Source: Apostichopus japonicus
Lineage: Eukaryota > Echinodermata > Holothuroidea > Aspidochirotida > Stichopodidae
NCBI RefSeq assembly: GCF_037975245.1
Contig: NC_092565.1
Coordinates: 18,889,999-18,953,998 of the forward strand
Length of the DNA: 64,000 nucleotides
Direction of reading: 5' to 3'
Under the pieces are notes generated by a model. That model had not been told where the DNA came from. It worked only from the letters and a program-made list of their open reading frames with translations, and ran no database searches. Position numbers and translations under genes: made by a program. Shown piece by piece: positions 1 to 22,017 of the stretch. Every line of letters begins with the position of its first letter. The first letter of the stretch is position 1.

Positions 1-492
1 GCATGAGAAATTAAAATAGAGATGCAAGCATTAGCTTTGAGAAAACTTGTTAAAACTGTTAAATATTTCTATTAAAGCATGCTCTGGCCAAATACAGGTT
101 TAGGTATCTACAATGAAATGGATGTATGACAATTTAGTTGTACAGTAGTTTATTTCATGAATGCTCTCAATTGTTTTGTTTGCTTAACAATAATTACTTG
201 AATCAGCTTGTGCTGAAAATCACAACAATTGCCCAAAGTTTCTAACATTGACAAAATAGTAAAAGTAATGGTTTAAATATCCACCAAAAGCTGTGCGCAT
301 GTGATAATGAACGCTGGTTCCTAAGCAACTGGTATTGTATTAACATCAGTTTTGTTGCATACGCAACAAGCAGTACGCCATCTGCATAACGTCAATGCAT
401 CAAATGCTCACTAACATGTCAAGGTTATTGTTGCAAACTAAAATTTAATATCTGCTTCAGAACAAAATCTGAATATGATTTTCTAAACAAAC
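1..492. other. Intron of FAHD2, no other feature
   Basis: This stretch lies downstream of the last visible FAHD2 exon on the minus strand. I see no further FAH-like coding sequence, RNA gene or repeat structure in it. Confidence 0.5.
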
Positions 493-1327
493 CTTTATAT
501 TTTTGCCAGCTTTACCAATAACAATAACCATCTCAACTTCCCAGTCAAGTTCCTCTGTCTCATCAGGATACCTAATGTCATCTTTTGGTCCAATGATACA
601 GCTAGCAAATTTGTTAAATACAAGTGGTTCTTTTGGTACTGGCTGATTTTGTTCCTCGCAATGGTCCACATAGTTCATTCCGATGCAAAGGACTTTCTCA
701 GGGTCTGTGATTGGAGCCAGTATCTTGATGCTATTTCTAGCGAGTACATTTTCAGTAGATACGGATAACCTGCCAAAACAAAATAAATATACAGTACTAA
801 ATAATCCATACAGACCATGCATTGATGAATCAAAGAAGGTGATTTTTAAACAAGGTTATGTATGGTTCAATTATATTGTGCTTGATCAATCATAATTTAA
901 ATGCGAACATACAGTATACTGTTGTAGGTAATTCCATTTTTTTCTGGGTATAGTGTTATTACTATTGAAAGATCTGAATAATTTTATGACAAACTAAGTT
1001 ACTTTAATCTAGATCCATGATCCAAGTAAATAACTTACTTTATACTTACTCTTTAGCTCTCTTCATCAGAGCTTCACCACCTTTCAAGAAGCCCACCATG
1101 TTACTTGGCATCTCAGGATCAACAGAGAGATCAACCACATCACCATTCACCCCTTGCTCCACACCAATCTTTCTCTCACCATTTTTCTCAAATTGGACGA
1201 GTCTCATGTTGTAAAATGGACGAAAACCAATTGACCACTTGCCCAGCCGTTTTTCAATCCCCGAAAACAATGTTTGGCTGAGCTTAGTCTTGCAGCCTAC
1301 GTTCAGGACCTGTCGAAATTGCTGCAT
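493..1327 (-). CDS. FAHD2: FAHD2-type fumarylacetoacetate hydrolase domain protein, 5' two exons (partial)
   Basis: This is the N-terminal part of a fumarylacetoacetate hydrolase (FAH) superfamily protein, a family of metal-dependent C-C bond hydrolases and decarboxylases, often mitochondrial. Two coding exons are visible on the minus strand: 1327-1050 (ATG at 1327, donor GTAAGTATA) and 769-493 (acceptor TTTTGGCAG, donor GTTTGT). The second encodes the FAH-domain entry, with the recognisable stretches CIGMNYVDHCEEQN, PVPKEPLVFNKFAS and WEVEMVIVIGKAGK, close to vertebrate FAHD2A/B. A GTG three bases before the ATG is not the start. About 185 residues are covered. The catalytic C-terminal exons are not in bases 1-492 and must lie beyond the left edge, so this is truncation by the window, not a pseudogene. 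It is divergent from MED28. The substrate is unknown even in vertebrates. Confidence 0.9.
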
Positions 1328-2012
1328 CACATGAGTATGCAGGCATTAGCTAGGCTATACGGACTTCCTTTACAGGGGGCGGGTATGATTCGTGGTACAA
1401 GGTCTGCAAATACAATGCTGATAACAATCTGAGTAAATCGTACCAGTTGTCTTGTTGTGATGTCGAACGCGATTGGTGACTGTAAAATGTACGATCATGT
1501 CCTTTTAGTCGAAGGTCGTTTTATATCATTCGAAAATAGTTTGGCGTCGAGTTTAAAAATGGTAGTATATTTACCTAAGTAGGCTAAATGAAAATATTAA
1601 AGGAAACCGTAGTCCGTGACGACAAACTGACATTTTTGGTTTCTGCTGCCGTGGGCAAACCTTTCCATCGGCATTGACTTTTTTCATGTGATCATCTTTG
1701 ATGTGACCTTTGTCCTCTACGAAAACAAGTTGGCAAAGAAACTATTTTGGCTAACATTAACAACAGAAAAGCATATATAAGAATGAGAGTTTTTGTTTTA
1801 CGTCCCTTCGAGAGAAAAAAAAGTTGGTAAAGTATTAAATACATATGCATGTTCTTTCTCTGAAAGACTTGTACTATGATAGCATCCAAAATTCGAAGCA
1901 TCTAGCAAGATAGTTTAGCTACTGATCTGTACACTAACGTTAGTGTACAGAGCAGTGAGTGTAGCGTCTTTGATTTGATCACACTGGTTACTCATCATCG
2001 AGAACAATAAAC
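1328..2012. promoter_or_regulatory. Candidate bidirectional promoter between FAHD2 and MED28
   Basis: The start codons of FAHD2 (minus, 1327) and MED28 (plus, 2013) are 685 bases apart and face away from each other. The interval has no coding exon and is slightly richer in CpG near 1440-1640 than the surrounding introns. The palindrome-like ACACTAACGTTAGTGT lies at about 1930-1946. No TATA box stands out. The promoter role is inferred from geometry only. Confidence 0.4.
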
Positions 2013-5000
2013 ATGGCAGCCACTTCTGGAAATGAGAAACATCTTGTTGACGAACTAGAAAACGCATTCAAAGTGAGTTTTTAAATCCATGACATGAAAC
2101 ATGTATATAATGAATCAAGTATGCTAAGGAAGACATGTGTTATGTATATATCACAGAAGAAGTGCCAAGCGTGCTATTTTGTTTTTCGCGTAACCCATTC
2201 ATGTACTCTAGCGATAAGGTGAAAAGGTTTCTCACGCATATTTTGTGTGCTACTGCTAGTAGTAGTAGCATGGTGGGCTCATAATTGACGCACTTAAGGA
2301 TTGGATTGACGATGTCGGTCAACATAAAATCAAAATCACTCAACTGCATGCACTTTTCATATGTGTAGTTCCTTAGAAATGTAATGATCTCAAAATATTT
2401 ATTGTTCTGTGCTTACGCAACGTACAATTGAGAAGAATTTGACCACAAAATGTCTGCTGTGTCAAGTTCTTTCATACCCCTAAATTGACACATGCGTCGA
2501 TAAGCTAACTGTATTGTAGGCCTAAGTATACATCCATTGACTTTGGATGCCGTTTGCTGTGCTCTGAACCTCTAAGCTTAGACAGGTCAGGTCCCAGAGA
2601 GAAGTGGTATCATTTTGTAGTAATTTTGGTTATTTTTAGTGAGTAAGATTTCCAAATGTCCAAAAAATGTGTAAAACTGGGGGGAGGGTGTTAAAAGCTT
2701 AAAAAATACCACAATTTGGTCAGCAAATAGCTGAAATGGATTCAAACTCATAAAATATGTAATTCTGCTTGACTGCAAAAAGTTTAGGTGGCCTTCAGTA
2801 TCCTTGCTAGTAATAATTGAAGGTGCGTCAATTACGGGGGTGCGTCAATTACGAAGCCTTTACTATACTACTACTAGTACTACTGACATCTGAAGGCCTT
2901 GGTTAGGCCTAATTAATAGTAGTAATAAGTAATAGTAAAGGCTTCATTATTGACGCACCTTCGTAATTTACGCACCTTCAAATATTACTAGCAACGATAC
3001 AGCCGTCAACCTAAACTTTGTGCAGTCAAGCATGAGTTTGAATCCATATCAGCTATATTTGCCTACCAAATTGTGTTTTTTTAGTTTTTTTAACACCCTC
3101 CCCCCAGATTTGCACTTTTTTTGGCATTTAGAAATCTTACACCCTAAAAATAACCAACATTACCTCAATATGATACCACTACTCTCTGGGTGAGTTTAGA
3201 GTTAGAGGCTCAGAGCATAGCAAACAGCATCAAAAGTCGACGGATGTATACTAAGGCCTACACTACAGTTAGCTTATCGACGAATGTGTCAATTTAGGGG
3301 TATGAAAGAACTTGACACGGCAGACATTTTGTGGACAAATTCTGCTCAAATGTGTCAATTTAGGGGTATGAAAGAACAGGGCAGACATTTTGTGGTCAAA
3401 TTCTGCTCAATTGTACGTTGTGTAAGCACAAAACAATAAATATTTTGGAATCATTGGATTTCTGAGGAACTATACATACAAAAAATGCATACAGTTGAGT
3501 GATTTGGATTTTTCCTTGATAGACATCGTTGATCAAATCCTTAAGCGCATCAACTATGAGCCCACCATGCTACTAGTAGTACAACTAACTAGTGTTTAAA
3601 TTACAATGCTTAAGTTTCAGTTAGTAGTAGTGCCATTTGTCCAACCACAACATGCAAATAAAACTTAAAATAATAATGCCTATCCAGTTCATCATTTAAA
3701 AATATTTATACAAAATAGCTTTAGACTAGTCTAACTTAGCTCAAGATTACTAGTCTTAGTCTTATTTTATTCCATAGCTAACTTTAAAAGAACATTCCAG
3801 ATCAAAATTTTGTTTTGATATGTTAGAGAGTAACATAATCTAAGTATTCTGGTAAAATTTGCATTCCATTCATATGTACCGTTTTTTCTTGACAGTTGAA
3901 GTTATCTAATATTCTACCAAAAGTGAATTTGAAGCTAACTTTAAAAGAACATTCCAGATCAAAATTTTGTTTGATATGTTACAGAGTAACATAATCTAAG
4001 TATTCTGGTAAAATTTGCATTCCATTCATATGTACCGTTTTTCCTTGACAGTTGAAGTTATCTAATATTCTACCAAAAGTGAATTTGAAGCAAACAGGTG
4101 TGATGTCGTAGTTGCACACTGACAAATAATGTTTTGTTTTTTTCAGTCCATTGAATTGATTTGACCATGGATTGGATAGGGTTACTAGTTTATTTAGAGG
4201 GTATGTGAAGTTTATAAAATACCAATACCTATGGTACATTCACATTATGAATGCATCCAATTGTGGAGTATAAAATTAGCCGTAAATTTTTAAGGTAAAC
4301 AAAGCATTATTTATCAATGTGCAACAACTATGTCACAGACTATCTACAAACTAGTGTTTACACGGGTCCAAAAATCGGTAACCGGGTACCCAAGAGTCGT
4401 TACCCGTCGGGTATCCGGGTACCCGGAAAAATTTGTTTACCCTCGTGTATCACGATTTTCAAGAAATGACATATTGGATGCTATCATAAATGAATCATAT
4501 TCTCTACTGACAATGTTTTCATGTTCAAACACGTAGGTGTAAGATAAGGTATATGACCTTCCTCAATAATTTCTATTTGCTATTGTTTCCTTCATTAACT
4601 TGTTAATAACTTCATATAATTAACATTACTACTAACATCGCATTTTCCATCGATGCTTATGCATGCTCTCCACGTCTATTGATCACACCATATAAATATC
4701 CAATTTAGCTCTTAAACAGTTGTTACTACTATGCAGGCCCAGGGTTCGCATTAGCCGCGAGATTGCGCAATTCGCGCAATTTGATCGCATTTGGAATAAA
4801 CGATAAGTAAACAGCCACTTGCGATTATTATTTTTTAGTTATCCCGTCCAAAATCCGTAAACATCTCGTAAAATTCCTTGTCAGCCTTTCCTTCCATGAA
4901 ATAAACAAATGAATAAATAATAATTTCTTCCACATGGTAGCCTAACACCACACTAAGTCAATTAGAAATCTAGCTAGGCCTAACCATCTGTTTATTTGCT

Positions 5001-8000
5001 GAAATTGTGACGCAGTTATAAGATATCCATGGATATTTTCATTATTGCTGTTACGTTCGACCACATGGTTGCCTAACACCACACTAAGTCAATTGGAGAA
5101 ATCTAGCCTATACCGCTGAAATTGTGACGCAGTTATAAGATATCCATGGAATACCTTCGTTATTGCTGTTATCTTCGACCACATGGTAGCCTAACACCAC
5201 ACTAAGTCAATGGGAAATCTGCCTAACCGTCGATTTTTTTTTTTTTCAATCACACTTTGCGTAGGATTCGGGTAATAAATTAGGACCCGGGTAGTATCGC
5301 GTCAGGCGGGTACCCGGGTACCCCGGATAACCCGTGCAAACACTACTACAAACTATCACAGACCTCTCCCCACACCCCAAATGAATAGTCCTTTTTCATT
5401 TGACTAACTTGACAGTTTCTAGATACCCTATGCCATGCCTTCATGAAAATTAAAACCAAATACAGTACTCATTATTTAACTATATTTTAACAGTTACCCA
5501 GCCCACCCTTGATGCTTGTGTACTTTGCTAAATACTGATTACCTTTTCTGTTTTTTTTAATGCAAGGGATGCTATGCTGCTCTTGTATCTCAGGACAATG
5601 TCAACTTACAAGGAACAGACCAAGAAGAGTCCAAAGCAGGTATGCTGGTTCAATTTAACTTTGCATTGTCACTAAATTCACATATACTGTGACAAACATG
5701 TATCTGCTCTACTAGCAATACTCATAGAATTTAACTGCAGATGCCAAGTCTGAATATACTTTTAGTTCTGATGTTTTTAGCACAATGCTACAGTAAAATT
5801 TAAAAAGAGGCTAGGCATAAAGTTTTAACAGCAAGACAGAGGAACATCAGTTTAATATTTTGACTATAACAATTATAACTAATAACTAGTCTTATGAAGC
5901 GCAGACTCCAAAAAATGAGGGTGCTGACTGTAAAAAACTAATAGAGTTGAGAGAAAAGAAAAGTTTTAAGACAGCGCTTGAATTAAATAATAGAATCTTA
6001 AGACCTAATTTCAACCGGGAGGGAATTCCATAAAAGTGGTGCAGCATTTAGAAAGCTACAGTCACCGAAAGATCTTGTAAGTGACATTGGAACCTGAAAT
6101 TTATATTAGGAGCGGATTGATCTACATTTAGCTTGCTGATGTAAGAGAACATTAAGGTACAGTAGGTTGGGGTACCAGTTTTAATGAAACGAAAAACTAG
6201 AATGAGGATTGTATAGTTTAATATGTTCTGACTCAAGTCCTGTACAGGTATGAATGTCCTCTGCACTCTCACTCTGCTGTGCCTAGGCTACCATGGATTG
6301 AAATTGTAACCTTTTTATCACTGTACAGTGTACACCCTCTAGACCTGTCAAATGACATTGCTACTCATTCAAACAATAATAATACATCATATTTATATAG
6401 CGCCAAACAAACTATGAAATAATTCTTATGGCGCTTAACAATAGTTACAACATGTATGTTTTAGTAGAAAGATATGTTTTGAGAACCGATTTGAAACCAT
6501 TCACAGTCTTGCACATTTTAACATGTTCTGTAAGTGAGTTCCACAAGTAAGGAGCATGATATGAGAACGTTCTTGAGCCATAAGTCTGTGTTTTAAACCT
6601 AGGCATGCGAGGAATTAGAATTAGAGCAGAGTGATTGTGTGGATATCGGCCGATATTGAAACAAATTAGTTGAAACATTAGTTGAAGAGTTGAAAAAATC
6701 TACCACCCAAGGTGCCTAGTCCAAGTGCTTTTGGCATACTGTGTTGTGGTGAATATATGATTTCGTATATGTTTTGCTAACATTATGTAATTTGTATGAA
6801 TTTATGTAAAGTTTAGTGTCTACATGTCCATGTGAGTGACAGTTAATTTGCATTGTAAGGTTAGCAAAACTTTCAATCTTTTCTAGATGTCAGCCAAGCA
6901 ATTCAACACTTCCTGGATTCTGCTAAGCAGCTAGAGGGGTACTTCCTACAGAAGCAAATGATGTTTTCCATCGCTAGGCCTGAAGAAGCCATCAAAGAGG
7001 TAAGTTAATCCCAAAAGTATTCAGTAATGGTAGATTTATTGTAGTCCCAATCATATTTTAAGTTTAACTATTTTTAAAACAAAAGTTGGTTCCTGTTTAC
7101 TAGCGGTGGTGATGAATACCAGTTTTACCTATATTGGTGTGGTATGAAATCATATTTTAGATTTAACCTCACATTCGCCAACCATTGTATGAAAGTTATA
7201 CCATGAAGACTAGGTACATTGTGACATGTGTGTAAGTGGCAGAACACTCTCTTTATAAACCTACGGTATGAATAACGAAAATGTCATTCAAAATTTCGCA
7301 ATAGATCTTGGCAAAATCCACTGAATTGCATATAAGAAAAGACAGAAATTTCTGCTGCTCACATTCAGCAGAGAATTTAAAACCATAGCATACAAGGTCA
7401 CTGATTACAATTATCTGGGAAATGTTATGAACTTGTTCTAATTTGCCCCAAAATGGCTCCAAAGAATTAAATCAGCTATTGAAATGATTTTCATTAATAT
7501 TTTGAGGCTGTTTGAAACTTTTACACCCATACCAATGTAGGTCATGTGCTTGACAAGCAAAGTTTCATTTCAAAGAGAGCAATATTAATTATTGGAAACT
7601 TTGAAATTTACGGGTTTTGGTGTTAATGCATTTTATCTTGCTATGAAAAGTGTGTGGACAACAAGCTGAACATTTAAAGTTAAATAAAAACCATTAAGAG
7701 GATCATTTATGTTCATTTGGCATTTACTCTATAATTTTGGCACAATCACAGACCAAAGTGAAAAAAGGTTCCTTAATGTACAGTCCACTTACATTATAAG
7801 GACACCTCAAGGTAACACAACATATTCATTCAAGATTAAAATTTGAAGCAAGTTTTCCTTGAATTAATCAGTGACTACAGTTGTAATCTCTCAGTTTAAC
7901 TCTGTGACTGGTCTGTTATTGACGTCAAGAATATATTATAAGTGTCGATGTGGCACGTAGAAATTGTTTGCTTACAATAATCAACAACTGTGATTGTTAC

Positions 8001-8566
8001 ATCATCTGGATATTTCTTGGATTCACAACAGAGATGTGCTGTTTTACAATGTGATTGATAATGATCTCCATAGTATAAACAATTCATGGTCATGAATCCA
8101 TGGCACATTTCGAGATATCAAAGTAATCTAAATTCATGCATCCTGTACTGAATAAAACAATATAGCCTATTGTTTCTAGGCAGATATCCAATGTTCTCTG
8201 AGCTTCATTTTCTTTAATCATAATCTTGATGATTATAACAGTAATATCATTTTTCACTTTTTTTAGGATATTGAAGAACTGAAGTCAGAACTTGCAAGGA
8301 AAGATGCCTTGATTCAGAAGCACCAGGCAAAAGTTGACCGATGGATCCAGACACTGTCTTTGGCACCGCAGACTCCACCTGGTGGAGTCAGCCATCTTCA
8401 GAGCCAAGCTCGACACACTCCACAGGTCGGAATGCATTCTCCCTCTGCTGGTTATTCAGGCAAAGCTTCTCCGAGGGCTGGATCATCCGGTGCTCCTCTT
8501 AATAGTCCATTAGCCCATCTAGAAAAAGCAACGTCAAGTCTTTCCGCATCCTTTGAAAGGAGATGA
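2013..8566 (+). CDS. MED28: Mediator complex subunit 28 (4 exons, 181 aa)
   Basis: MED28 is a small coiled-coil subunit of the head region of the Mediator complex, which links transcription factors to RNA polymerase II in the nucleus. Exons: 2013-2072, 5567-5639, 6887-6999, 8267-8566, all with GT/AG sites and compatible phases; total 546 nt. The first ATG is preceded by AAAC. Family hallmarks are LVDELENAF in exon 1, LVSQDNVN and GTDQEE in exon 2, the helix FLDSAKQLEGYFLQKQ in exon 3, and ELKSELARKDALIQKH at the start of exon 4. The last ~70 residues are Ser/Pro/Gly-rich and low in conservation. Length matches the human protein (178 aa). Intron 1 (3.5 kb) is loaded with mobile-element remnants. 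It is convergent with LAP3 downstream. Confidence 0.95.
2251..3580. mobile_element. Foldback element with ~0.6-kb inverted arms in MED28 intron 1
   Basis: Two arms, about 2251-2866 and 2931-3580, are diverged reverse complements separated by a ~64-bp spacer. Examples: AGCATGGTGGGCTCAT near 2268 is mirrored by ATGAGCCCACCATGCT near 3556; GCCTTTACTAT at 2856-2866 is mirrored by ATAGTAAAGGC near 2933; and a TTCTTTCATACCCCTAAATT segment near 2468 pairs with its complement near 3290. The right arm has an extra local tandem duplication at about 3283-3415. No ORF fits a transposase. The shape suits a foldback or MITE-type non-autonomous DNA transposon. I could not fix the target duplication. Confidence 0.75.
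3776..4089. repeat. 157-bp tandem duplication
   Basis: Two adjacent copies (3776-3932 and 3933-4089) begin AGCTAACTTTAAAAGAACAT and run through the same ATTCTGGTAAAATTTGCATT segment. They differ by only a few bases and small indels, so the duplication looks recent. It lies in MED28 intron 1. Confidence 0.85.
4352..5345. mobile_element. Non-autonomous hAT-type element (994 bp) with 8-bp target duplication
   Basis: The ends are inverted repeats, TAGTGTTTACACGGGT on the left and the reverse complement of TAGTGTTTGCACGGGT on the right. They are flanked by identical 8-bp direct repeats CTACAAAC (4344-4351 and 5346-5353), the hAT hallmark. Next to both ends are GGGTACCCGGGT-like subterminal palindromes. 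The middle holds about three copies of a ~120-130 bp unit beginning CACATGGT (4931, 5062, 5180). No transposase ORF is present. It sits in MED28 intron 1. Confidence 0.85.
4931..5230. repeat. Three-copy ~120-130 bp tandem repeat inside the hAT-type element
   Basis: The units start at 4931, 5062 and 5180 with CACATGGTAGCCTAACACCA or a close variant and share GACGCAGTTATAAGATATCC. The third copy is cut short near 5230. Confidence 0.75.
5880..6280. repeat. Suspected dispersed repeat fragment in MED28 intron 2
   Basis: This block has the look of the 3' part of a dispersed retroelement, with an AACCGGGAGGGAATTCCATA stretch near 6014 and a run reading like diverged coding sequence on either strand, immediately before the LINE-like fragment at 6370-6680. 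I cannot name the family; it may be ordinary intron. Confidence 0.25.
6368..6690 (-). mobile_element. 3' end of a non-LTR retrotransposon (LINE), truncated
   Basis: On the minus strand, 6678-6445 encodes the typical tail of a LINE reverse transcriptase: YGSRTFSYHAPYLWNSL followed by FKSVLKTYL, then a stop. A short 3' UTR follows, ending in GGCGCTATATAAATATGATG and a TTATTATTG tail (6400-6368), which is how many CR1-like LINEs end. Only about 80 codons remain, so it is 5'-truncated and dead. It lies antisense in MED28 intron 2. Confidence 0.65.
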
Positions 8567-9880
8567 CAAGGATGGAGTTCAGACTTGCCAGGGTTTTTTC
8601 GCTTCTCAGGGAGTATCAGTTTGCTGGTGTCGGTCGTCTCAGTAGAAGAGAGGAACTAGAGTACCTGGAGAGGTTTGTGATTCTTATGCCAAACTGAAAA
8701 GCGCATTCATGACAGCAGATGAAAAGATAGGGTCACGACCTCTGTGGTACTCAAGGTTGCACGACATTGTGAGGATGCTTTCAGGCTAAGGGCTGAAATT
8801 ATGATGGGTACATTTGTTTAGAAATAATTTGTAGTACTGTTGCTAAAATAGTTAACAAGTTTATGTGTAGAGCATATATGTTTGCTCATGTGTAGAGCAT
8901 ATATGTGCTTGCTCATATGTAGAGCATATGTGCTTGTTTCGAGCACTACTTGAACTTAACTACCAGTCTTATCTGGATGAGTCGTCATTGTAATTATCTG
9001 CAACGACTGTCATTAGTAGAACAAACGTTATGATATTTGCATCACCATGCTACATTGAAAAACTTATTTGTCTGACGTGTAACATATGGGTTAGACGTTT
9101 GTTTATCACAGCACAGAAGTTGACTGGAGTGCAAAATTATTTCCATGGTTACCAGAGAATGAAAGCTTACAAAATTACCAGGAAGTACAGGCATTGAACT
9201 GTGAGAAATTTTAACATTTCAGCCTGCTGGTAAACCCTCTGACAATATGTAAAAGTTAGCTGTTATCATGTGTTATTTTACTAGATCTGTTATGGTCTAA
9301 GTTTACATCCTAAGATTCATACGCATGTGTAAAGTGAGGGGGGGGGGCATGAGCATCTGTCCGGGAAAAACATTTACTCGTGGGAAATAACAGTCAGTCT
9401 GGGGACCCTTTCAAACTCATAAAAAACTTATCAGCACATCCCATTGCATTTAGACCTAATATATTGTCTAAATAAGCCTCAGAATTAATCATTTGATCTC
9501 TAAACTTTGAATTTAGGGGGGGGGGGGCGGACTCCAAACACCCTGCAAGGGAGTCATATTCAACAACCCCACTACCTACTGTAACTCCTCGTAAAATTTT
9601 GGATCTATCTACAGCCTGTCTATAAAGGTTCATGCCCCTACCTGAGTCAGTCGGAAATTTTAATCCCCTCCCCCTCCTCCATCTTTGAAATCCTGTATGT
9701 GCACCCCACATCTTAGATTAGTGGAATTTCAGGGGGTAAATTTCTTTTCATTTCTGAAGTATTTTTCTCTTTATTGTTTACAAAAGCTGGGGTAATATTT
9801 AGGGATGCTTCCACAAAGAGTTAATACAAGACAGCTAATGACCTGAGGCAAAGGTTTCACAAGTTGCTACAATAAATACA
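8567..9880 (+). other. Probable MED28 3' UTR
   Basis: Non-coding sequence follows the MED28 stop. The first good polyadenylation signal on this strand is AATAAA at 9871-9876, with another at 9929-9934. The stretch contains a three-copy ~28-bp repeat at 8861-8940 and G-runs near 9337 and 9517. Confidence 0.4.
8861..8940. repeat. ~28-bp tandem repeat, about three copies
   Basis: Units share ATGTGTAGAGCATATATGTG and GCTCAT, with small indels between copies. It lies in the presumed MED28 3' UTR. Confidence 0.7.
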
Positions 9881-11032
9881 TTGATAAAGTCATTATAACT
9901 ACGTTATTTTCAAATAACACAAAGATGAAATAAAAACATGTACAATTTATCCAGTTGTATTAAACATCTCTTCTTTCTTGCTTTACATCCATAATCAGAA
10001 ATTTACAGATTGTACGCAAGAATGATGATTTTTTCTCTCAAAGTATTAACAGACATCCTCCCACCCACACAAGTTCCCTACCTACTCCCATGGGGTCCAC
10101 ATCATGTCATCTGCTGTCTCTCACTAAAATATCCATAAGAATACAGGCAAAATCTGTAGTACCTCAACAGGCTATTATTTAGCCCTGTCCAAGCCTTTTG
10201 CTACTCATGATTCTTGAAAGTCAAACCAAATGTCACTCTAATTTCACAAAATAAAATGAAATTACTGCAATAATGACTAGAAATGACACATTGCATTGAT
10301 ATACTTGAAGGAGGGCTTTGGTGTATCCGTCTTACAAGTTTGAGCATGGTCACGTGTGATGTAATTGTCAACTGATGTATTCCAAATTTTTGATGAATTC
10401 CGAAGAAAGCATTTTGTCAGTTTCTGCAATATGTCTAGATATTAACCCATGTGAGTCTATCCTTTCATTCTGCGAACATTGATTGATATGTTATCGATGT
10501 CAATCTGTTTAGAAGGGGGAAAATATTTCCCCACCTACAGAGAGGAGAGGGGAACAAAGGCTGCAATATCATTGTTACAATTCTAATCAATCTTAAGGGG
10601 TTGGTATATATCTTAACAACACAAAAATATTTGTATCTTTCTAAACCTGTCATTTTGACCTGCCTCCTACACAGCACTTTCCATGGTTGGATCTTTTGGA
10701 GTTAAGACCTTTCCCTTCTGAGATAACACCTTATTGAAGACCAAGAGGTACAATTGTACTTCTATCCACTGTTCTGTTAGTAATACACAATGTCACTTTC
10801 AATTCATTCGCTGGGCTGTTATATTATATCATTAATTTTGATCAGTATTAATTTTGATCAGTACTGATTCATTAATTTTGATCAGTACCTCTGGTAGCAT
10901 TGGATACTATTTCTTTTCTTGCTGAAGCTATAGCAATGTTCTAAACATATTTGGCAAGTTAAACTACATTGAGAATGGCCATCCAGATGCTGCAGATCAG
11001 CATTGTAACAGTAAACTTTGGAAGGTCCTCGC
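9770..11032 (-). other. Probable LAP3 3' UTR
   Basis: Sequence downstream of the LAP3 stop on the minus strand, up to TTTATT at 9770-9775 (AATAAA on the minus strand). It includes three copies of ATTAATTTTGATCAGTA (10831-10888). The end overlaps the putative MED28 3' end by about 100 bases. Ends are inferred from polyadenylation hexamers only. Confidence 0.35.
10831..10888. repeat. 17-20 bp tandem repeat, three copies
   Basis: ATTAATTTTGATCAGTA occurs three times, the third after a short CTGATTC insertion. Each copy carries TGATCA. Confidence 0.75.

Positions 11033-22017
<10,985 letters not shown>

Noticed and set aside
9394-9711. 105-codon open frame on the minus strand
   Set aside because: It lies near the MED28 and LAP3 3' ends, spans G-homopolymer tracts, and matches no family I know. 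More likely repeat-derived or chance.
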